A stretch of DNA of 64,000 nucleotides from NCBI RefSeq assembly GCF_900112205.1, contig NZ_FOKW01000001.1, forward strand, positions 776,661-840,660, written 5' to 3'. Below the pieces are notes generated by a model. That model had not been told where the DNA came from, made no database searches, and was given only the letters and a program-made list of their open reading frames with translations. Below, one piece after another: positions 56,532 through 64,000 of this stretch (positions within the stretch are counted from its first letter, which is position 1; each line of letters begins with the position of its first letter). This stretch comes from Natronobacterium haloterrestre. Its GTDB lineage: Archaea; Halobacteriota; Halobacteria; Halobacteriales; Natrialbaceae. The position numbers were made by a program, and so were the translations under genes.

Positions 56532-57515
56532 TCATCGATCGTCCGGAATCCGCGTGTGGGCACCGATCAGGGCGCGCTCGAGGTCGAAGCCGCTGATCCT
56601 GGCCCCTTCGTCGACGATGGAGTCGCGCACGCTCGTCGACTCGAGGTCCGCGCCCGGGAAGATCACCGAGCGCTCGACGTCGGCGTCGACGAGGGTCGCG
56701 TCCGCCATCACGTGGACGTCGTCGCCGACAGTGCTCCCCCGAACGGTCGCCGACCCGGCCACCTGTGAGTCGCCGTCGAGGTACCAGGACACGGCGTCGA
56801 GGTAACTCTCCCGGGTGCCGATGTCGAACCACGCGTCGTCGAAGGCGTAGGCGTAGGTCGGCTCCCGTTCCCGAAGCCACTGGACGAACCAGCCGGGCTC
56901 GTCCGGGTCGTTTCCCGCCTCGAGGTACGGGGAGAACAGCGACAGCGTCTCCCCGGGGAACGCGTAGCACCCGACCGAGACGAGCGTACTCTCCGGTTCG
57001 TCCGGTTTCTCCTGGAAGTCGACGACGCGCTCGCCGTCAAGGTCGACCACGCCGTACGACGTCGCCCGCTCCCGGGAGCCGACGTCGTGGGCGGCGATCA
57101 CCGGCCCGCTCCGTCGGTCGAAGTACTCGAGGAAGTCCTCGACGGCGAAATCGAAGAGGTTGTCGCCCGCGATCACCAGCAGATCCTCGTCGATCCCTTC
57201 GCGATCGATCAACTGCGCGAGCGCGCCGACGACGCCGAGTTTCTCGTCCTCGCTCGCCGTCTCTTCGACCGACAGCCGCGGTTTGTCGTACGGGCCGTCA
57301 GCGAGGTGGGCCGCGAAATCGGGGGCGAACCGCTCGTTCGTACTCACGTAGACCTCGTCGATTCGATCGAGACCCTCGAGTTCGGCATAGATCCTATCGA
57401 GGACGGTCGTCTCCCCGAGCGGCAGGAACATCTTGGGGCGGTGCCTCGTGATCGGCCACAGCCGGGTCGCGTACCCGCCGGCGAGGACGACGGCAGTGAT
57501 GGTGGATTCAGTCAT
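56532..57515 (-). CDS. Sugar-phosphate nucleotidyltransferase
   Basis: A 327-residue protein. N-terminal Rossmann-like domain: VVLAGGYATRLWPITRHRPK with FLPLGETTVLDRIYAEL, then VVGALAQLIDREGI and VIAGDNLFDFAVEDF (GDN metal site). The last 80 residues form a left-handed beta-helix-like tail (GSATVRGSTVGDDVHVMADA...). It makes an NDP-sugar from a sugar-1-phosphate, probably glucose-1-phosphate; the nucleotide is not certain. It precedes the trehalose-type glycosyltransferase cluster, so it may supply NDP-glucose. Confidence 0.88.
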   Translation of the reverse strand: MTESTITAVVLAGGYATRLWPITRHRPKMFLPLGETTVLDRIYAELEGLDRIDEVYVSTNERFAPDFAAHLADGPYDKPRLSVEETASEDEKLGVVGALAQLIDREGIDEDLLVIAGDNLFDFAVEDFLEYFDRRSGPVIAAHDVGSRERATSYGVVDLDGERVVDFQEKPDEPESTLVSVGCYAFPGETLSLFSPYLEAGNDPDEPGWFVQWLREREPTYAYAFDDAWFDIGTRESYLDAVSWYLDGDSQVAGSATVRGSTVGDDVHVMADATLVDADVERSVIFPGADLESTSVRDSIVDEGARISGFDLERALIGAHTRIPDDR

Positions 57516-57691
57516 GAGAACCGGTGCCGTTTTCCGAGTCCGACGACGCCGCCGAGCGGATCGTCAGCGAGCGCGTCGTCGCTGCCGCCGACCAGGCCGG
57601 AAGGGTTCTCGAAGTGGTCGGCACCGACGTCGATGCGGTCCATCGATCGCCGTTCGGGCTCGAGGTCGGCGATGGTTCGAGACGTGGTCAT
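57512..57691 (-). CDS. Small 59-residue protein, translationally coupled
   Basis: A short frame from ATG at 57691 to TGA at 57512: MTTSRTIADLEPERRSMDRI, then DVGADHFENPSGLVGGSDDA and LADDPLGGVVGLGKRHRFS. Its TGA overlaps the ATG of the nucleotidyltransferase gene (ATGA). Codon bias is good in this frame. It lies just downstream of the GAPDH stop, in the same direction, perhaps an operon. Function unknown. Confidence 0.45.
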   Translation of the reverse strand: MTTSRTIADLEPERRSMDRIDVGADHFENPSGLVGGSDDALADDPLGGVVGLGKRHRFS

Positions 57692-57720
57692 AGCTGGCGG
57701 CCGGTGCGTGGCGGCGTTTG

Positions 57721-58794
57721 TCAGTGGGTGACGGTCCGTCCGGCGTCGATGCTCTCCGACTGGCTCGCGACGTGTTTCGCGAGTTTGATCATCTGGTTCG
57801 AGAAGCCGTACTCGTTGTCGTACCAGGCCAGCACTTTCACCGTGTCGTTGGCCGCGACCATCATGGACTCGAGGTCGACGTACGAGGCGAACGGGAGCCC
57901 GACGATGTCCCGGGAGACGATCTCGTCGTCGGTGTAGCCGAGGACGCCGGCCATCCTGTCGTCGGCCGCGGCCCGGATCGCGTTACTCACTTCCTCGCGC
58001 TCGATGTCTTCCTTGATGTTGACAGTAATGTCGGTGACCGACCCGTTCGGGACCGGGACGCGCATCGCCATCCCCTCGAGTTTCCCCTCGAACTCGGGGA
58101 GCACTTCGCTGGTCGAGTTGGCCGCACCAGTCGTCGTCGGAACGATGTTCTCGGCGGCTGCGCGGCCGCGGCGTCGCTTCTCCATTGGGCCGTCCACGAG
58201 CGCCTGACTGCCGGTGTAGGCGTGGACGGTCGTCAGGAGCCCGGAGACGACGTCGAACCTGTTGTCGAGGGCCTGCAGGACCGGCGCGACCGAGTTCGTC
58301 GTACAGGAGGCATTCGAGAGGACGTCGCCGCCGTCGTACTCCTGATGGTTCACGCCGTAGACGAACATCGGCAGCTCTTTGTCCCCCTTGGGCGGTGCCG
58401 AGATGATCACCTTGTCCGCGCCGGCCTCGAGGTGCTGGGCCGCCTCGTCGCGGGTCCGGAACAGCCCGGTCGCTTCGAAGGCGATGTCGACGTCGAGGTC
58501 GTCCCACGGGAGCGCCGACGGCTCGCGCTTCGAGAGCAACTGGAACTCCTGGTCGTCCACGACGAGGGTGTCCCCGCGGCGGGAAACCTCCTCGAGTCGG
58601 CCGTGTACCGAGTCGTACTGGAACAGATACTCCATGTCGTCGTCGTCCATCACGTCGTTGATCGCGACGATATCGACGTCGTCGTGGGTCAGCGACGCAC
58701 GCAGGAGACATCGTCCGACTCGACCGAAGCCGTTCAGTCCGACTCGAAGCGTTTCGTCGGCCCCTTGACCGCCGCCATTGGGATTCGGTCCCAT
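57721..58794 (-). CDS. gap: Glyceraldehyde-3-phosphate dehydrogenase, bacterial type (class I)
   Basis: A 357-residue protein. N-terminal LRVGLNGFGRVGRCLLRASL, then IVAINDVMDDDDMEYLFQYD, the catalytic DVLSNASCTTNSVAPVLQAL with the nucleophilic Cys, a TVHAYTGSQALVDGPM segment and the C-terminal VLAWYDNEYGFSNQMIKLA. All are class I features, unlike the archaeal class II enzyme. It catalyses the GAP/1,3-BPG step. ATG 58794 is preferred over the upstream TTG at 58803 because the TAATTTAT box (minus, about 58819-58826) is then correctly placed for a leaderless mRNA. Divergent from the glycosyltransferase gene. Confidence 0.93.
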   Translation of the reverse strand: MGPNPNGGGQGADETLRVGLNGFGRVGRCLLRASLTHDDVDIVAINDVMDDDDMEYLFQYDSVHGRLEEVSRRGDTLVVDDQEFQLLSKREPSALPWDDLDVDIAFEATGLFRTRDEAAQHLEAGADKVIISAPPKGDKELPMFVYGVNHQEYDGGDVLSNASCTTNSVAPVLQALDNRFDVVSGLLTTVHAYTGSQALVDGPMEKRRRGRAAAENIVPTTTGAANSTSEVLPEFEGKLEGMAMRVPVPNGSVTDITVNIKEDIEREEVSNAIRAAADDRMAGVLGYTDDEIVSRDIVGLPFASYVDLESMMVAANDTVKVLAWYDNEYGFSNQMIKLAKHVASQSESIDAGRTVTH

Positions 58795-58935
58795 GGTCGG
58801 CAATCCGCTACCGGCGGATAAATTAGTTACCCCCGAACGTTAGAAATCGGGAGATAAAAGCCTTCTAACTGCTATCTTCTCTTCGGGTACCCCCAACTGA
58901 TACGACCGTCGTCGTCGTCCGGACGAGTACGGACG

Positions 58936-60177
58936 ATGCACGCCCCTTCGCTACCGGACCGATCGCTCGACGCGTACGCCGCCGTGACGGAGCGCGACCG
59001 CCTCGAGCGACTCCGTTCGCTCGCCGGGACGCTCTCGGACAGGCGCGTTCTCCACGTCAACTCGACTGCGACCGGCGGCGGGGTGGCGGAACTGCTCCGT
59101 TCGATCGTCCCGGTCTGTAACGACCTCGGCATCGACACCGACTGGCTCGTCATGGACGCCGACGACGACTTCTTCGAGGTCACGAAGGCGATCCACAACG
59201 GCCTCCAGGGGAGCGCCGAGCCGCTGACGGCGGAGATGGAAGCGATCTACCGGGCGGTGACCGATCGGAACGCGGCCGAGGTCGAAAAGCGGTACGACCT
59301 CGTCGTCGCTCACGATCCACAGCCACTCGGGATGCTCGAGGGACTCGCGGAGCGGCTGCCGGACGCGCCGATCGTCTGGCGGTGTCACGTCGATCTCACC
59401 GACCCGGTCGACGAGTACCTCGCGTTCGTGTCGGCGTACGCGGACCCGATCGATCACGCCGTTTTCAGCCGTGCCGCGTACGCGGCGATCGACGTCCCGG
59501 AGACGAGCGTCGTCTACCCCTCGATCGATCCGGTAACCGAGAAGAACCGGGCGCTCGACGCGGACGAACTCGCGACCGAACGGGACCGCCTGGACCCGCT
59601 CTCGTTCGACGCGCCGGTCGTGACCCAGATTTCCCGCTTCGACCCGTGGAAGGATCAGTTCGGGACGCTCGAGGCGTATCGCAGGGCTCGCGAGACCGTC
59701 CCGGGGATCCAGCTGGTGCTTGCCGGCGGCATGGCAGGTGACGATCCGGAAGGGCTCGAGCTATACGAGCAGGTCGCCAGCGAGGCGGTCGACGATCCGG
59801 ACGTCCACGTCCTGACCGATCTCCCGGATACGACGGTGAACGCCCTCCAGCGGCTGTCGGACGTCGTCGTCCAGAAATCCCTGCGCGAGGGGTTCGGACT
59901 CGTCGTCTCGGAAGCGCTCTGGAAGCGCACGCCGGTCGTCGGATCGACGGTCGGCGGCATCCCGCTACAGGTCGAAGACGGCCGGAACGGCTACCTCGTC
60001 GAGCCGGACGACGCCGACGCCGCCGGCGACCGGATCGTCACGCTGCTCGAGGACGACGAGCGCCGGACCGAATTCGGCGCGAACGCCCGGGAACACGTCC
60101 GCGAACGATTCTTGCTCCCGCGGCAACTCGAGGATCTCCTCGAGGTTTTCGTCGAGGCGCTGGAACCGGACTCCTGA
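58936..60177 (+). CDS. treT: Trehalose glycosyltransferring synthase (TreT)-like GT4
   Basis: A 413-residue GT-B glycosyltransferase. N-domain VLHVNSTATGGGVAELLRSI with VPVCNDLGIDTDWLVMDADD and the AEVEKRYDLVVAHDPQPLGM segment; C-domain VVTQISRFDPWKDQFGTLEA and KSLREGFGLVVSEALWKRTP, with VGSTVGGIPLQVEDGRNGYL. These are the TreT-type hallmarks. It joins an NDP-glucose and glucose to trehalose, a compatible solute. An NDP-sugar synthetase lies close by and a sugar kinase further downstream, consistent with this role. It starts at ATG 58936, after an AT-rich promoter region. Confidence 0.85.
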   Translation: MHAPSLPDRSLDAYAAVTERDRLERLRSLAGTLSDRRVLHVNSTATGGGVAELLRSIVPVCNDLGIDTDWLVMDADDDFFEVTKAIHNGLQGSAEPLTAEMEAIYRAVTDRNAAEVEKRYDLVVAHDPQPLGMLEGLAERLPDAPIVWRCHVDLTDPVDEYLAFVSAYADPIDHAVFSRAAYAAIDVPETSVVYPSIDPVTEKNRALDADELATERDRLDPLSFDAPVVTQISRFDPWKDQFGTLEAYRRARETVPGIQLVLAGGMAGDDPEGLELYEQVASEAVDDPDVHVLTDLPDTTVNALQRLSDVVVQKSLREGFGLVVSEALWKRTPVVGSTVGGIPLQVEDGRNGYLVEPDDADAAGDRIVTLLEDDERRTEFGANAREHVRERFLLPRQLEDLLEVFVEALEPDS

Positions 60178-60258
60178 CGGGCCCTCTCGGGTGACGCCGG
60201 GGAACTGCACCCCCACACCATTATCCGCCGCGGCGGTGAAGGGACCCAGGACGCTCCC

Positions 60259-61152
60259 ATGAGCCGGCTCATCGATTCGATACTGATACCGACCGACGGC
60301 AGCGACGGGGCACTCGCAGGGGCCACACGCGGGGTCGCCCTCGCGTCCCGGACCGAAGCGGACGTTCACGTCCTGTCGGTCGTCGAGTCCCGACTCCCCG
60401 CGGTGGACCTCGAGGAGTTCGAGTCCGCGCCGCTTACGGAGGAAGCCGAGGAGGCGGTCGAGGAGATCGCACGGCTCGCCGGGGAGTACGACGAGGACCT
60501 CGAGGTCACGACTCGGGTCAGGGAGGGGACGCCGTTCCAGTTGATCAGGGAGTACGCCAACCGGCGCGACATCGACGTCATCGCGATGGGAACGAAAGGC
60601 CGAACGGGGCTCGACAGGGTCCTCCTCGGGAGCGTGGCCGAGAACGTCCTTCGAACGGCACGAACGCCGGTCCTCGCCGTCCCGCCGAAGGCCGGCGAAC
60701 TCGATGCGGCCGACGTCGCGTTCGACCGATTCCTCCTGCCGACGGACGGCAGCGACGGGGCGGCGATCGCGACCGAGTGGGGGATCGCACTCGCGAGTCG
60801 CCTCGAGTCGTCCGTGCACACGCTCTACTCGATCGATACGGATTCCTTCGCCGACCTCGAGGAGTTCGACGACTTGCTCGAGGTCCTCGAGGAACGGGGC
60901 GAGGAGGCGATCGACGCGGTCCGGGAGTACGGCGCGGACGCCGGCGTGAGCGTCTCGGGAGCGATCGCGAAAGGCTCCCCGGTATCCGAGATTCCGGGAT
61001 ACGCGACCGAGAACGCCGTCGACCTGATCGTCATGGGTACCCACGGCCGGACGGGGATCGGCCAGTGGTTCCTCGGAAGCGTCACCGAAAACGTGGTTCG
61101 GCAGGCCGAGGTACCGGTATTCTGCGTCCCGGTGAGCGCCGACTCGCCGTGA
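60259..61152 (+). CDS. Tandem universal stress protein
   Basis: A 297-residue protein with two UspA domains in tandem. The first (residues 1-140) opens with DSILIPTDGSDGALAGATRG and carries MGTKGRTGLDRVLLGSVAEN, the ATP-binding signature. The second opens with DRFLLPTDGSDGAAIATEWG and ends with MGTHGRTGIGQWFLGSVTEN. Both appear able to bind ATP. It lies downstream of the TreT-like gene on the same strand, 81 bp away, so it may be a stress-response partner. Confidence 0.9.
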   Translation: MSRLIDSILIPTDGSDGALAGATRGVALASRTEADVHVLSVVESRLPAVDLEEFESAPLTEEAEEAVEEIARLAGEYDEDLEVTTRVREGTPFQLIREYANRRDIDVIAMGTKGRTGLDRVLLGSVAENVLRTARTPVLAVPPKAGELDAADVAFDRFLLPTDGSDGAAIATEWGIALASRLESSVHTLYSIDTDSFADLEEFDDLLEVLEERGEEAIDAVREYGADAGVSVSGAIAKGSPVSEIPGYATENAVDLIVMGTHGRTGIGQWFLGSVTENVVRQAEVPVFCVPVSADSP

Positions 61153-61161
61153 CGCCGTCGG

Positions 61162-62535
61162 CTACCGGTCGCTGGCCACGGCGAGTTCCAGAACGAAACT
61201 CGAGGACGAGACGATGTCGCCGATGCCGACCGTCCCCGCCGGGTCGTCGACGACGCGATTCGGACAGGCGGCAACCGTGGGAGTCTCGAGGACGCCGTCC
61301 TCGGCCGTCTCGCCCAGGTGATCCGCCAGCAGTTCGATCGCTTCCCGTCCCACTTCCGAGGGCTCGTACTCTAGCCCCGTCTCGAGGTCGTCGGGCGACG
61401 TGATTTCGCCCCGGGCTGCCTTCGTGGCGGCGTTGACGGCGGCGAACTCGAGTCCTCGCCGAAGCGCCTCCGGCGAGTGGTACGACCCCATCACGGCGAG
61501 GTGATACTCCATCGCGTGCAACTGGAGACAGTCGACGTCGAGGTCCTCGCGTGCCGCCTCGAGCATCCGGTAGTGCTCGAGGATCTCGTCCGGTTCGAAC
61601 GGCGTCGCCTCCGACGGCGGATCCGTCACCACGTCCAGCCCTGCGTCCTCGTGGAGCATCGCCAACTCGTGTGTGTCCGCGCCGACGACGTTCGCCTCCG
61701 GCAGGATCAACTCGTACATGCTGTCCCTGAGATCGTCGTCGTGGGTGACGGCGTACTCGACGTGGACGTCGACGTCGCTCCCCGAGCGGAGTCGACGGAG
61801 GACCTCGCGTGCGTGGCGGTGGGTCTCCTCGTACCCGTCCTCGACGTGGTCGGGGGTGAGGTTGTGATACCCCGCGAGGAGGGCGCCGTCGACGTCCTCG
61901 CCGACCTGGCCGATCGCCTCGTCGAGGTCGCCGGCAGTCAGGTCGAACTCCGGCGGCCTCGAGGCGGCGATGAACCGGGTGTCCGCCGTCGCAGTCGCGC
62001 CGAAGAACTCGTCTCCCTTCCTGAACTCGAACACCCAGTTGATCTTCGTCCGATCCGTATCGACGGCCTCGGGCAGGGGGAGGTACCGCACCTGACCGTC
62101 TTCGACGGCCGGGTACCGCACTGCCTCGGGGTGTTCGAACATCGAGAGCTGGCGCTCGGAGAGCAGGTACGTGTACGTGATCGGCGCGGTGTTCAGAGCG
62201 GTGAGCAGGTTGGTCATGATCCCCGCCTGGCCACCCATCTGCTGGCTGTCGGGTTCTAGCTCCGACTCGAGCGTGGTCGCGAACTCGTCGGTCATCGCGA
62301 TCTCGTCGCCCCGGCCGGCCGCCATCGTGTGTGCGATCGCCGCCGCGAGTTCGCGTGTCGACTCGAGAGGACTCGACGGCAGTTCGGACCCGGGATCCGA
62401 GGGTCGCTCGAGGAACGATTCCAGTTCCGCGTCGACCCGAACGATCGCGTCGACGTTGGCGTTGTAGGCGACGAATACCGGGAGGTCCTCGAGCGCGGCG
62501 ACGTCCGCCTCCAGTCTGGCGTGGGCGTCCTGCAT
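61162..62535 (-). CDS. ADP-dependent glucokinase/phosphofructokinase family protein
   Basis: A 457-residue protein. N-terminal LPVFVAYNANVDAIVRVDAE; middle MGGQAGIMTNLLTALNTAP; the C-terminal NRVVDDPAGTVGIGDIVSSS carries the GxGD catalytic Asp motif with the anion-hole. These are the marks of the ADP-dependent ribokinase-like sugar kinases. It phosphorylates glucose or fructose-6-phosphate using ADP; which one is open. ATG 62535 is chosen over an ATG 111 bp upstream. It converges with the tandem USP gene. Useful next to the TreT/NDP-sugar genes. Confidence 0.87.
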   Translation of the reverse strand: MQDAHARLEADVAALEDLPVFVAYNANVDAIVRVDAELESFLERPSDPGSELPSSPLESTRELAAAIAHTMAAGRGDEIAMTDEFATTLESELEPDSQQMGGQAGIMTNLLTALNTAPITYTYLLSERQLSMFEHPEAVRYPAVEDGQVRYLPLPEAVDTDRTKINWVFEFRKGDEFFGATATADTRFIAASRPPEFDLTAGDLDEAIGQVGEDVDGALLAGYHNLTPDHVEDGYEETHRHAREVLRRLRSGSDVDVHVEYAVTHDDDLRDSMYELILPEANVVGADTHELAMLHEDAGLDVVTDPPSEATPFEPDEILEHYRMLEAAREDLDVDCLQLHAMEYHLAVMGSYHSPEALRRGLEFAAVNAATKAARGEITSPDDLETGLEYEPSEVGREAIELLADHLGETAEDGVLETPTVAACPNRVVDDPAGTVGIGDIVSSSSFVLELAVASDR

Positions 62536-62654
62536 GGCACGGCTCCCTCCCAGCCGCAGCGGAATAATCCTGGGGTACCCGCGTCGGTCGTCGCCCCCAG
62601 CGAACCTAATGTCGTCCGCGTAGTCCGAGTGCCAGACCGCCGTCACGGGAGACG

Positions 62655-62822
62655 TTCGTCCGGTGGCTAAAGGAGTCGAGCGGCGACGAGACGGAGGCCG
62701 TCGGCGGCAAGGGCGCGAACCCCGGCGTCCTCGCCGACCTCGACGTTCCCGTCCTGCAGGGGTTTACGACGACCGCGTCGGCGTACGACTACTACGTCGC
62801 GGAGACAGGGATCCACGCGGCT
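62655..62822 (+). pseudogene. Fragment of phosphoenolpyruvate synthase
   Basis: In this frame FVRWLKESSGDETEAVGGKG is followed by ANPGVLADLDVPVLQGF and TTASAYDYYVAETGIHA. It matches the N-terminus of PEP synthase (WLxEI...VGGKGAxLGEL...PVPxGFxxTAxAYxxF). There is no start codon in the same frame at the right place, and homology stops abruptly after about 56 codons, so only a 5' fragment remains. The abrupt end coincides with the start of mobile-element-like sequence. Confidence 0.65.
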
Positions 62823-62828
62823 CGAGGT

Positions 62829-63060
62829 GTGACTCGCCGTCTTCATGCACGAACCTTGCATCGCCCGCTGGCGGGCCACGGCGACGTTGAACGCCGACGT
62901 TCCGGGCATGAGCTTGTGGGCGAGCCACCGACAGACTCGCTCGAGTCGGCCACTCTCCATCGTCCTCTCCCCGAATCGTTCGTAGCTGACTCTCGCCCTC
63001 GGTCGCGACGTCGACGACGTGGGTGTTGTGAGTGATCAGCTACCCGCCGCTTCAGCGGTG
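62829..63060. mobile_element. Probable end of an IS605/IS1341-type element
   Basis: The stretch following the PEP-synthase fragment includes a palindrome CCGCCGCTTCAGCGGTGG (63043-63060) followed by AGAGCTGAC, like the subterminal hairpin and right end of IS200/IS605/IS1341 elements of haloarchaea. No transposase frame or terminal repeat is intact. The call rests on context and the hairpin only. Confidence 0.4.
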
Positions 63061-63091
63061 GAGAGCTGACGGACAGCCTTTAGTTGCCGTA

Positions 63092-63745
63092 TTAGTGTTC
63101 CTCGTAGGGTTGGACGACGACGAATCCGTCTGATCCCTCGAAGTTCATCTGGAAGCGTTCACCCGACTCCTGGCCAATCATGTCCGAGAGGTTCTTGTTG
63201 ACTTCGACGTTCGGGGACGTCTTGTTCCATGCGACGGTCGCGCTCGGATCGGTCGTGACCGGTGGTTCGAAGACGAGCGGATCGCCGTGAGTGGTGAGTG
63301 CGACGTACCCGGGGCCTTGAAGATACACATTGGTGAATCCACCAGCGAAGGCGCCAGCGAGACTGTCGATCTTGTCGATCTCGTAGGAGATCCGTGATTC
63401 GAACGCGAGGATATCCTCGCCGTTGACCGTGAGGGCGTCTTCAGCGCCGAGATGGAGGATTTGGACCTTCTTTTCGCGATCAGCGAGGTAGACGTGTCCG
63501 GTGCCTTCAACGTTCATTACGGGCGTTCCCTCGCCGGTCGCTGCTTCCTTGAGAAAGCCGGTAATACCGCCTTCTGGCGTCGCCTGTCCGGTGAACGAAA
63601 GATCGCCGGTGTAGGCAACCATCGCCCCGGCTTTCGCCAGTACGGACCCGTCGACTGCAATATCGAGCGTATAGCTATTCTCCAGTTGGAACGTTTCGTC
63701 GGTTTCTGTCGGCGCGTGTTGTGTTTTGAATTGGTCAATATTCAT
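63092..63745 (-). CDS. AIM24 family protein
   Basis: A 217-residue protein with the AIM24/TRAP-like beta-barrel pattern: MNIDQFKTQHAPTETDETFQ, IAVDGSVLAKAGAMVAYTGD, FLKEAATGEGTPVMNVEGTG, QGPGYVALTTHGDPLVFEPP, and a C-terminal MNFEGSDGFVVVQPYEEH. ATG 63745 is taken; the longer frame adds 29 residues. A TATA-like CTTTATAATC lies about 50 bp upstream. GC content is lower than in the rest of the window. Function of AIM24 proteins is unclear. Confidence 0.87.
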   Translation of the reverse strand: MNIDQFKTQHAPTETDETFQLENSYTLDIAVDGSVLAKAGAMVAYTGDLSFTGQATPEGGITGFLKEAATGEGTPVMNVEGTGHVYLADREKKVQILHLGAEDALTVNGEDILAFESRISYEIDKIDSLAGAFAGGFTNVYLQGPGYVALTTHGDPLVFEPPVTTDPSATVAWNKTSPNVEVNKNLSDMIGQESGERFQMNFEGSDGFVVVQPYEEH

Positions 63746-63918
63746 CGTTTCACCGAGCCAATCAAGGGCGGCTCTACTGAGGATTTGTCGGAACAGATTA
63801 TAAAGAGTGTGATGACTACAAATCTCTTTCAAGTTATGAGATCGCCGAAGAGCTGTCCTATCTCGATGTCGGCGTGGAACTCCCAGCTAGATAATATACC
63901 TGTACCATTGGTCTTTAG

Positions 63919-64000
63919 CTAAGCCTCAGCGGTCGGTTGGATGGTGGTAGCGAGCTGTTCTTGAAGGATCGGTCGTTGCTTGTGGATCTTCTGAGCGTCT
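63919..64000 (-). CDS. C-terminal end of an unidentified protein
   Basis: A frame with a stop at 63919 (TAG) extends from the edge of the window. It reads AQKIHKQRPILQEQ then LATTIQPTAEA, 26 codons. The rest lies outside the window. Nothing more can be said; it is included as a possible partial gene. Confidence 0.3.
   Translation of the reverse strand, partial: DAQKIHKQRPILQEQLATTIQPTAEA

Larger units (their letters stand above)
62536..63091. other. Degenerate region: broken genes and mobile-element end
   Basis: The stretch holds the end of a phosphoenolpyruvate-synthase-like frame with no start, a segment resembling a transposon subterminal sequence and a palindrome next to it. No intact gene is seen. 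Confidence 0.5.

Overview
The window is a GC-rich, gene-dense archaeal chromosome segment that fits the class Halobacteria. The predicted proteins are strongly acidic, starts are mostly leaderless with an A/T-rich TATA-like box about 25-30 bp upstream, and many small proteins belong to haloarchaeal families. Archaeal hallmarks include an Orc1/Cdc6 initiator with an origin, an RPA operon, PhoU-AbrB, HalOD1 and bat-type HTH proteins, and preQ0 genes for archaeosine. The frequent CTCGAG words and the RiPP/radical-SAM pair suggest a Natrialbaceae-like genome, but the genus cannot be fixed from sequence alone.

Layout. 1-3.9 kb: the end of a geranylgeranyl-reductase-like flavoprotein, small proteins, an SDR and two universal stress proteins. 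4.0-9.4 kb: an unusual block with a MIP18-like protein, two polytopic membrane proteins with repeated His/Gly/Pro helices (heme-copper oxidase/NnrS-like), a MoaD-like protein ending in Cys-Cys, a CGCGG-motif RiPP candidate and its radical SAM/SPASM enzyme. 10.0-15.3 kb: biotin carboxylase-BCCP, a solitary 5S rRNA, a methyltransferase and the epsilon-like and carboxyltransferase subunits of an acyl-CoA carboxylase. 15.5-23.9 kb: an NSS transporter, a molybdopterin-fold protein, the RPA1-RPAP1-phosphoesterase operon and an Fe-ADH family enzyme. 24.1-26.5 kb: a rubredoxin-like protein and queD-queE-queC. 26.8-32.6 kb: an HTH regulator, a CinA-like protein, an NAD-kinase-like protein, a PhoU regulator, small proteins and a nitrilase. 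33.1-39.2 kb: a proline and Xaa-Pro peptide utilisation locus. 39.3-44.5 kb: a kinase-like protein, membrane proteins, an acyl-CoA dehydrogenase and a lipoprotein. 44.6-51.4 kb: two glutamate dehydrogenase paralogues flanking a replication origin (four inverted ORB-like boxes, an AT-rich element, orc1 and a fifth box), with a CitE-like lyase and a MaoC hydratase nearby. 51.6-56.5 kb: HalOD1, a membrane protein, a carboxyltransferase fused to an epsilon-like domain, and a Tat-exported chymotrypsin-fold protease. 56.5-62.5 kb: nucleotidyltransferase, bacterial-type GAPDH, TreT-like glycosyltransferase, tandem USP and ADP-dependent sugar kinase (a trehalose/glucose module). 62.6-64 kb: a truncated PEP-synthase fragment, a probable IS605/IS1341-type end and an AIM24 protein in lower-GC DNA, which looks like the edge of an accessory region.

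Functional links. The biotin carboxylase subunit can serve two carboxyltransferase partners 3 kb and 42 kb away. The M24 peptidase and SSS transporter share a divergent promoter with a perfect inverted repeat midway between their TATA boxes. The best candidate for an incompletely described system is the 4.0-9.4 kb membrane/RiPP/radical-SAM block. The best-supported structural element is the origin at about 47.1-47.7 kb.
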